Program-made: the position numbers and the translations under genes | Assembly: GCA_030655715.1 (NCBI GenBank) | Contig: JAUSPR010000027.1 | Coordinates: 1 to 11,000, forward strand | Source of the DNA: Thermoplasmata archaeon | GTDB lineage: Archaea; Thermoplasmatota; Thermoplasmata; SG8-5 | Reading direction: 5' to 3' | Length of the DNA stretch: 11,000 bases | In this document: positions 5,612-11,000 of the stretch, one piece after another | Position numbering within the stretch: the first letter of the stretch is position 1 | Layout: the number at the start of each line of letters is the position of its first letter | Notes under the pieces: model-generated | Databases searched by the model: none | What the model saw: only the letters and a program-made list of their open reading frames with translations | Told to the model about the DNA's origin: nothing

Positions 5612-6265
5612 TTAATTACCCTCTTTCTTTGATTCAACCAAGTGATCAACCAGTCGTGTAATCTGTTTGGTGAATTCTTTCATTTCGGTTTCTATTGAAA
5701 TCATCTTTTGTCCAAAAACGTCATACCTCTCCAAAGCGTCACCAAGTCTGCCGTCTATGCTATCCAGTTTCCCACTCACGTTGTCAAGTTTCTCATGGGA
5801 TTTTATCGATGCCTCAGCAATCTTGTCCAGTTTCTCGTTCATTGTATCCTGCTTGCTGCTCATATTTTGGATGTCAGAACGTGTACCACCCAATATTAAA
5901 ATACCAATCTCAGAGCGTTCCAGGGATTCTTTCTGAAATTGATCCAATTCCTTTTCGTAATCTATTTCGAAAGTCTCGAAATTTGTATGTGGCTCTCCAT
6001 AATTAAGGTGGTCATCTTCATATTTTTTAATATCATCAACATTAACTGCAAACACATCGTCTGTGGTTGCTTTGATTTTAAGTTGCTTAAGGAATTTATC
6101 AAATGTTTCCTTATCAGAACACTGGCAGTAAATTTCAACATCCCCATTAGGTAAGTTTTTTACTATACCGGTAACTCTCATTCTGTTCGCTATCTGCTTG
6201 ACAAGGGTTCTGTAACCTACTCCTTGCACATTTCCAGATACAATCAATAGGGTTCGTATTGCCAT
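5612..6265 (-). CDS. Acylphosphatase domain fused to a C-terminal coiled coil
   Basis: The first ~95 residues are an acylphosphatase, a small alpha/beta enzyme that hydrolyses acyl phosphates such as acetyl phosphate and 1,3-bisphosphoglycerate. The signature SGNVQGVGYR is at 10-19 and GIVKNLPNGDVEI at 33-45, so the phosphate-binding Arg19 and catalytic Asn37 are both present. Acylphosphatases are usually about 90 residues, whereas this protein has 217. The extra part is a charged linker (about 100-120) and a long coiled coil (about 130-215) with near-heptad repeats such as EKLDKI, EKLDNV, GKLDSI and DGRL, suggesting oligomerisation or a scaffold. There is no signal peptide. The ATG at 6265 has no Shine-Dalgarno but a TATA box about 35 bases upstream, so a very short leader is likely. 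It is transcribed divergently from the gene at 6529. Confidence 0.9.
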   Translation of the reverse strand: MAIRTLLIVSGNVQGVGYRTLVKQIANRMRVTGIVKNLPNGDVEIYCQCSDKETFDKFLKQLKIKATTDDVFAVNVDDIKKYEDDHLNYGEPHTNFETFEIDYEKELDQFQKESLERSEIGILILGGTRSDIQNMSSKQDTMNEKLDKIAEASIKSHEKLDNVSGKLDSIDGRLGDALERYDVFGQKMISIETEMKEFTKQITRLVDHLVESKKEGN

Positions 6266-6296
6266 CGGGATACCAAGAACTTCATAACTAAACCAT

Positions 6297-6304
6297 TATA
6301 TAAA
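6297..6304 (-). promoter_or_regulatory. TATA box of the acylphosphatase gene
   Basis: On the minus strand the sequence reads tttatata, a good archaeal TATA box centred near 6300. Transcription would start near 6274, giving a leader of roughly nine bases before the ATG at 6265. Confidence 0.6.
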
Positions 6305-6474
6305 TATGCCGATTGCCATAAAATCTATGCCAGTTCTCAGAAAAACCTCAAAAATCGGCTTCCCGCAATAACCAACCTCAGCCTCATTTTGGGGTTTTTG
6401 GCCTTTGGCCCCGTCGCAATCACGTTCTTGCCAACAGATAAATCACATCTGCTTTTACCTCGTTCATCTCTCAC

Positions 6475-6509
6475 CATTTTTATCCCTCGGAAACTCGGAG
6501 ATAAAAATG
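6475..6509. promoter_or_regulatory. 10-bp inverted repeat upstream of the nuclease-like gene
   Basis: catttttatc at 6475-6484 is perfectly repeated in inverse as gataaaaatg at 6500-6509, with 15 bases between. The right arm lies 20-29 bases before the ATG at 6529 and resembles a TATA box, so a dimeric regulator bound here could block transcription. It could instead fold as a hairpin in RNA. A second, overlapping inverted repeat (ggaga 6497-6501 with tctcc 6510-6514) adds to the symmetry. Confidence 0.45.
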
Positions 6510-6528
6510 TCTCCAGGAGATATATAAT

Positions 6529-6909
6529 ATGAACAGAATAAAAGATAAACGAGAATACAAGCAACGTGGAATCATTTATTTGCCAGAGCACGTAAATACT
6601 CTGAAAATGCACTCCAATGAAACATTAGATCACTGGATTGCGAAAGCACTTGTATTCCGCATCTTACGTAAACTCAAGCATGATATAGTTACCGAGTTCG
6701 AAATCACTGGCATGGGTGTAGGTGATGTACTTGATTTAACAACTTCTGTCCAATACGAAATCGAAACAATAAGTTATCCCAAGTACATTCGGGATAGAGC
6801 AGAACAATATACTCGCATCGGTGTCGAAGTTATTGTTATTCCGATAAGGAAATTGCCAGATGATATTAAAGAACGTGAGAAAGCGTTGATGGAATATGTC
6901 TGGGAATAG
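6529..6909 (+). CDS. Hypothetical protein, possible PD-(D/E)XK-like nuclease fold
   Basis: I do not recognise a named family with certainty. The 126-residue soluble protein has an N-terminal basic stretch and a helix (HWIAKALVFRILRKLKHD, 35-52), followed by E56, then G-x-G-V-G-D66-V-L-D69, then YEIET with E77 and E79, then a basic helix (KYIRDRAEQY, 85-94) and a hydrophobic strand GVEVIVIPI (98-106). An early helix, a glutamate, a D-strand, an E-x-E/K strand and a following helix and strand are the order of the PD-(D/E)XK (restriction-endonuclease-like) core. The usual lysine of E-x-K is replaced by E79, so activity is uncertain. AGGAGA at 6515-6520 precedes the ATG by 8 bases. The stop is one base from the stop of the convergent surface-protein gene. 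Confidence 0.65.
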   Translation: MNRIKDKREYKQRGIIYLPEHVNTLKMHSNETLDHWIAKALVFRILRKLKHDIVTEFEITGMGVGDVLDLTTSVQYEIETISYPKYIRDRAEQYTRIGVEVIVIPIRKLPDDIKEREKALMEYVWE

Positions 6910-6910
6910 T

Positions 6911-9900
6911 TTATTCCGGTTCTTTTTCCTTGTTGAACAGATAGAATAACATCAACATTATTATTGTAATCAATAGAATAATAATACCAATCCACACATA
7001 GTCGTCGATCAACGGGCGATATGGTTCCACAGGAAGTTCATCTACGACGATAGAGAACGCCTGCGTCGTCGAACCATTCCCATCGCTCACCTGGACAACG
7101 ACCTGATACGTTCGCCCTGCCTGGGCTTCGGTGGGAGTCCATGAAATCTTCCCGGTTTGGCTGTTGATTGTCATCCCTTCGGGAGCCTCGGCCAACGAGA
7201 AGGCCAACACATCCCCGGTGTCGGCATCTTCTGCGATAACGCTGTAGGTATATGCCGCACCTGGCTTCGCCATCGTAATCGGATAGCTCGTTATAACTGG
7301 CAAATCGTTCACGTTCAATACTGTTAAATTGAATGGCCTAGTCACGAAGGTTGTCCCATCGCTGACGTTTACAACAATCTGATGAACGCCGACATCGTTG
7401 TTAGTTGGCATCCCGTAGATTAGACCCGTTTTTGTATCAATCGAGAGGAACGAGGGAGAAGAATCGAATGAGAACGTCAAGGCGTCCCCGTCCACGTCCT
7501 CTGCCTGAATGGTTGCCAGATACATCAAGCCCTCGGTCGCTGCTGGGATGGTCGTGGTGATTATCGTCGGTCCATCATTGACATTGGCCACAGTTATCTG
7601 GAACGTTCTTTCTACAAACGCCCCGCTCGCGTCGCTCACCCGCACTATGACCGTATGAGTGCCAACGTCGTCGTTCGTCGGCGTCCAGGCGATAAGGCCC
7701 GTCGCCTGATTAATGGTCATTCCAATCGGCGAAGAAATCAGGGAATACGTTAGGGTATCACCAGCATCAACGTCCTGACCGACAATCTGCAAGCTGAACG
7801 GCACGTCCTCAGTAGCGGTTTGCGGAGGGATGTAATTCAACGTCGGAGGGTCGTTCGCGTTGATTACTGTAAGATTAATTGCTTGGGTTACATAGGCGGT
7901 TCCATCTGTCACGTTCACGATTATCTGGTGTGTGCCAACAACATCGTTATCTGACATACCGAATAATAGTCCAGTCAAGGAATCGATGGAAAGAAACACT
8001 GGATAAGTGTCTAACGAGTAAATCAGAGAATCGCCAGCATCTACATCAACCACCTGAATATAAGCCATGTAAAACCGATCTTCAGTTGCATTAGCTAGGC
8101 TATTTGTAATGATTGTTGGAGCATCGTTCACATTCGAAACTATTATCGTGAAACTTTCGGTATCGAATGCTCCAATCGAATCCTCGACCTTGACGGTTAT
8201 TGTGTGCATTCCTACATCTGCATTTGTTGGCGTCCATGATATAAGGCCAGTTGTCCCTTCAATGCTCATTCCAGAGGGATAAGCTGTCAGTGAATATGTT
8301 AGAACATCATCGCTAACATCGACATCACTTGCGTTAACTTGGAGAGTGTATTCTATGTCCTCAACTGCTGTTTGCTGGCCAATAGATTCTATCACAGGTG
8401 CATCATTAGTATTCTTGACTGTAATGTTCAAAATAGTGTGGCTAACCCCTCCGTCATCATCAACCACCGTAATATTAACAGAATGGTTGCCAACATCATC
8501 ATTTGTCGGAGTGAATTCAATCATGCCAGTAATCGGGTTTATGTCGAACAAAGTAGTGTTGTCCGAGAACGTTAATGTATCTGCGGGCACATCGGTGGCG
8601 TTGATTCTCAGTGTGAACGGCACTCCTTGCTGGGCGGTCTGATTGCCAACTGGCATAATAACGGGGGCCACGTTGTTCACAGTGACATTGCATGTATCGG
8701 AGTCCACACACCCATTGTCGTCCGTGACAACGAGCGTGGCGTTGTAAACGTCATTATCAGCATAAGCGTGGTTCACTATCTTGCCCGCTTCGCTGTTCCC
8801 ATCGCCGAAGTACCAGACATATGTTAGAGTTGAATTGTCAGATGGCGTATCGGCAGAGGCGTTGCCGTTGAATGTGATGGTCACACCCTCGTTTCCTGTT
8901 TTATTGCCGCCAGCGTTCGCTATCGGAGCGACGTTTTTCACGAAAACGAGGCAAGTATCGGTGGCCCAATTACCAGCGGCGTCGGAAACGTTCAGGGTGA
9001 CGATGTATGTGCCTACGTTGGTGTAAGTATGGTTTGGAGTCGCATTCGCGCCGTTTTGGTAAATTCCATCGCCGAATGTCCAGTTGTACCACACAACCCC
9101 AACGTTATCCGTCGAGCCGCTGCCATCGAAATATACAACCTCGTCCTCATTCACGGACTGTTCTGACCCAGCATCTGCAACCGGCGCTGTACTGTCATTA
9201 ACATATATGACGCAAATATCCGCGTCCCAGTTCCCGGAAGCATCCGAAATATTGAGCGTAATTGTATAATTGCCTGGTTGCGCGAAAACATAACTGACGT
9301 TGACACCATATAGATTAACGAGTGGACCCCCGTCGTAGAAGCTCCAAGTGTAATTCACGATGCCGACGTTGTCCGTGCTTCCTGAACCATCAAGATAGAC
9401 TATGGTATCTTCGCTCATAGTTTGATTGAGACCAGCATCTGCAATCGGATTCTCAATGTCGGTGAGAGTTATTATCACTGTTTTGCTCGCGTTCATGTTG
9501 ACTTCTGCATAACCTGTCGAGTATCCTGGCTTGGAGACGGTGATGTTATATGAGCTGTAATCAATTCTTTCACCGGGATCGTCGCCATCCTTGTCCCCGT
9601 TGATGTCCTTCTGGAAATATTCTGTTAGCACGGTCCAATTTAGGTATCCATTGATGTCGGTTGTGTAATTTTCGTCGTAGGTTCCATTTGCGTTGTCTCG
9701 GATTCTAATGTTGGCATTGGAAACAGGATTGCTAAAGGAATCATTGACATTAGAGTTTAGAAACCACTTGACTGTGAGATTAGATGATAAATCATCGAAT
9801 AATACTTGAGATTGATTGAAGGGGGAGTTTAATAATGCTGCGTAAGATTGTGATAGACGAATACACTGAGATGAACAATTCAGAATGGTAGAGTTTGTCA

Positions 9901-10879
9901 AGTTGATCCAGTTATATGAACCCCCTCCAACGATGCCAAAATTCCCATTTCGGCCTTCGAATACTACATCTTCGATAAAGGGTGCACACTTGGAGTTAAG
10001 ATACATTCCATCCTCACCCCAATCTTCAATTGTGACATTTTTAATTGTTGGACGGCAGCTATTGAGAATCTGTATTGCCACTCCTTTATTAATTACATCA
10101 CGTCCGGTTTTTATTATTCTATTATTTTGAATCAAAGGATTCGACGGTTGTGGATTTATATTGTTAACGCCATGAACCCAAATCCCATACGTATTGCTCC
10201 ACGTTATCATATTATTTTCAATCGTCCCGTTCGACCACGCTGTCGCCAATATCCCCGTATCGCACCACTCTATCGTATTGTTCGACACCACCGCGTCGGA
10301 GCCGTAAAGTATTATCCCTCGTTCTGCTGGGTAGGATATGATGTTGTGGTCAATAATGGCATCATCTGTCTGTACCGAGAGTCCAGCTCTCTCCCAGCCG
10401 GGAGATGACAACCTGCCGCATCCTTCAATTATGCAATTATAAATTCTCAAACGCCCCCCATCCCTGGCTATAAATAAATATCCATAATTCGGGTCATTTC
10501 GCATTATCCGAGATGCATCGCCAGTCGTAACGTTGTTTCCGTCGTTGTCCTGAATAACCAGCGTACCTCCCGAAAGAACTTCTATTCTGTTATCGGACCC
10601 AGTGGACGTGGTGGAATTCATGCGTAACGTGACATTCTGGAGCGTGAGCGTTGCCCCCCCCATCACGGTGATATTTTTTTCAATTATCCAGGTTTCGTTC
10701 CCAACATACGTATCCTGGTTAATTATCCAGTCTGCGTCAGATGGTGGCGGATAGTCACCATAGGCATCTGTCGGAATTATAGGTGCATCGCTAGCAGATT
10801 CTGCCGGAACGACCCATGCCATCCCGCCTGCGAGATACAGCAGGCAGATTGCCGCGATAATTAACCGTTTCCCTAACAT
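6911..10879 (-). CDS. Large secreted surface protein: beta-helix, PKD and cadherin-like domains, C-terminal membrane anchor
   Basis: This predicted 1322-residue cell-surface protein (residue numbers from the ATG at 10879) has a signal peptide at 1-30 (LGKRLIIAAICLLYLAGG...), then a right-handed parallel beta-helix at about 55-370 (NosD/pectate-lyase-type turns such as NNTIEWCDTGI and QNNRIIKTG). Next are a carboxypeptidase-regulatory/CNA-B-like beta domain at 375-475, three PKD domains at about 477-561, 564-649 and 650-736 (DGSGSTDNVG, FGDG), six cadherin/He_PIG-like domains from 737 to 1281, a transmembrane helix at about 1295-1314, and the short tail NKEKEPE. There are over 40 N-x-S/T sequons, suggesting heavy N-glycosylation, and no catalytic domain is evident. 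Such proteins serve adhesion or sugar binding; the role here is inferred. A TTG directly before the ATG is an unlikely start. No operon partner is visible. Confidence 0.9.
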   Translation of the reverse strand: MLGKRLIIAAICLLYLAGGMAWVVPAESASDAPIIPTDAYGDYPPPSDADWIINQDTYVGNETWIIEKNITVMGGATLTLQNVTLRMNSTTSTGSDNRIEVLSGGTLVIQDNDGNNVTTGDASRIMRNDPNYGYLFIARDGGRLRIYNCIIEGCGRLSSPGWERAGLSVQTDDAIIDHNIISYPAERGIILYGSDAVVSNNTIEWCDTGILATAWSNGTIENNMITWSNTYGIWVHGVNNINPQPSNPLIQNNRIIKTGRDVINKGVAIQILNSCRPTIKNVTIEDWGEDGMYLNSKCAPFIEDVVFEGRNGNFGIVGGGSYNWINLTNSTILNCSSQCIRLSQSYAALLNSPFNQSQVLFDDLSSNLTVKWFLNSNVNDSFSNPVSNANIRIRDNANGTYDENYTTDINGYLNWTVLTEYFQKDINGDKDGDDPGERIDYSSYNITVSKPGYSTGYAEVNMNASKTVIITLTDIENPIADAGLNQTMSEDTIVYLDGSGSTDNVGIVNYTWSFYDGGPLVNLYGVNVSYVFAQPGNYTITLNISDASGNWDADICVIYVNDSTAPVADAGSEQSVNEDEVVYFDGSGSTDNVGVVWYNWTFGDGIYQNGANATPNHTYTNVGTYIVTLNVSDAAGNWATDTCLVFVKNVAPIANAGGNKTGNEGVTITFNGNASADTPSDNSTLTYVWYFGDGNSEAGKIVNHAYADNDVYNATLVVTDDNGCVDSDTCNVTVNNVAPVIMPVGNQTAQQGVPFTLRINATDVPADTLTFSDNTTLFDINPITGMIEFTPTNDDVGNHSVNITVVDDDGGVSHTILNITVKNTNDAPVIESIGQQTAVEDIEYTLQVNASDVDVSDDVLTYSLTAYPSGMSIEGTTGLISWTPTNADVGMHTITVKVEDSIGAFDTESFTIIVSNVNDAPTIITNSLANATEDRFYMAYIQVVDVDAGDSLIYSLDTYPVFLSIDSLTGLLFGMSDNDVVGTHQIIVNVTDGTAYVTQAINLTVINANDPPTLNYIPPQTATEDVPFSLQIVGQDVDAGDTLTYSLISSPIGMTINQATGLIAWTPTNDDVGTHTVIVRVSDASGAFVERTFQITVANVNDGPTIITTTIPAATEGLMYLATIQAEDVDGDALTFSFDSSPSFLSIDTKTGLIYGMPTNNDVGVHQIVVNVSDGTTFVTRPFNLTVLNVNDLPVITSYPITMAKPGAAYTYSVIAEDADTGDVLAFSLAEAPEGMTINSQTGKISWTPTEAQAGRTYQVVVQVSDGNGSTTQAFSIVVDELPVEPYRPLIDDYVWIGIIILLITIIMLMLFYLFNKEKEPE
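7310..8407 (-). repeat. A-B-A-B duplication of two cadherin/He_PIG-like domains
   Basis: Cadherin-like domains 2-3 (DNA 7859-8407) and 4-5 (7310-7855) form two copies of a two-domain module. Domains 2 and 4 share GQQTAVED/PQTATED, LISWTPTN/LIAWTPTN, DVG-x-HT and D-x-x-GAF. Domains 3 and 5 share PTIIT, FLSID, TGL-x-x-GM, VG-x-HQI-x-VNV-x-DGT and NLTV. Within a module the two domains differ more from each other than each does from its counterpart. Domain 1 (before) and domain 6 (after) lie outside the duplication. Confidence 0.85.
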
Positions 10880-10905
10880 CAATAACAGATATTATTTTAG
10901 AACTA

Positions 10906-10913
10906 CATAAAAC
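10906..10913 (-). promoter_or_regulatory. Putative TATA element of the surface-protein gene
   Basis: On the minus strand the sequence reads gttttatg, centred about 30 bases upstream of the ATG at 10879, so the transcript would have only a few leader bases. The start has no Shine-Dalgarno sequence. Bases 10914-11000 show no gene or RNA that I can support. Confidence 0.4.
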
Positions 10914-11000
10914 TATTTCATTCCCTTTCGGTTAAGAGTACCACCCCTCCGGTAATCTATGACGTTTGGCATGTGGATCGAAGCTATGTATTTCATATAT

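Noticed and set aside
6337..6612. Minus-strand open frame of 91 codons overlapping the start of the nuclease-like gene.
   Set aside because: It overlaps a better gene and its promoter, has no Shine-Dalgarno or TATA signal, and its composition is not protein-like. A second minus-strand frame at about 6299-6440 has no start codon near its front.
10880..10882. TTG at 10882 as start of the surface protein.
   Set aside because: An ATG follows immediately in frame and begins a complete signal peptide, so the rarer codon is not needed.

Overview
The window looks like an archaeal chromosome segment, most likely from Candidatus Thermoplasmatota. The evidence is: archaeal/eukaryotic information genes (KEOPS Pcc1, prefoldin beta, Cbf5 with a PUA domain, an EMC3/Oxa1-like membrane insertase, archaeal-type cytidylate kinase); TATA-like boxes placed about 25-30 bases upstream of starts that have little or no leader; mid-40s percent GC judged by eye; and a very large N-glycosylation-rich surface protein. 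The lineage is inferred from gene content and order, not from a marker phylogeny.

Region 1 (1-1029): a pair of 20-bp direct repeats, possibly a worn insertion-sequence end; a small cysteine-rich protein with a RING-variant-like C4HC3 zinc cluster and two zinc ribbons (203-736); then a 293-bp intergenic stretch dense in complementary segments that may encode a structured RNA.

Region 2 (1030-5004, + strand): one tightly packed unit of six genes: pcc1 - prefoldin beta - DHH phosphoesterase - Oxa1/EMC3-like insertase (DUF106) - cytidylate kinase - cbf5. Three junctions overlap (1269-1272, 1619-1622, 4039-4046). The unit joins tRNA modification (t6A), protein folding, nucleotide/RNA metabolism, membrane insertion and rRNA/tRNA pseudouridylation, all tied to making and using the translation apparatus.

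Region 3 (5005-5611): about 600 bases with no convincing gene. It holds a series of hairpins just behind cbf5, then a GC-rich block preceded by an excellent TATA box, which is a candidate non-coding RNA locus.

Region 4 (5612-6909): two divergent genes. On the minus strand is an acylphosphatase domain fused to a long coiled coil. On the plus strand is a small protein with acidic residues arranged like a PD-(D/E)XK-type nuclease fold. The intergenic space has a TATA box on one side and a 10-bp inverted repeat on the other.

Region 5 (6911-10879, minus strand): a 1322-residue secreted, membrane-anchored surface protein: signal peptide, right-handed beta-helix, a small beta domain with an acidic calcium-type loop, three PKD domains, six cadherin/He_PIG-like domains (four of them an A-B-A-B duplication) and a C-terminal transmembrane anchor. 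It converges with the nuclease-like gene with a single base between their stop codons. No CRISPR array, tRNA, rRNA or intact transposase was seen.
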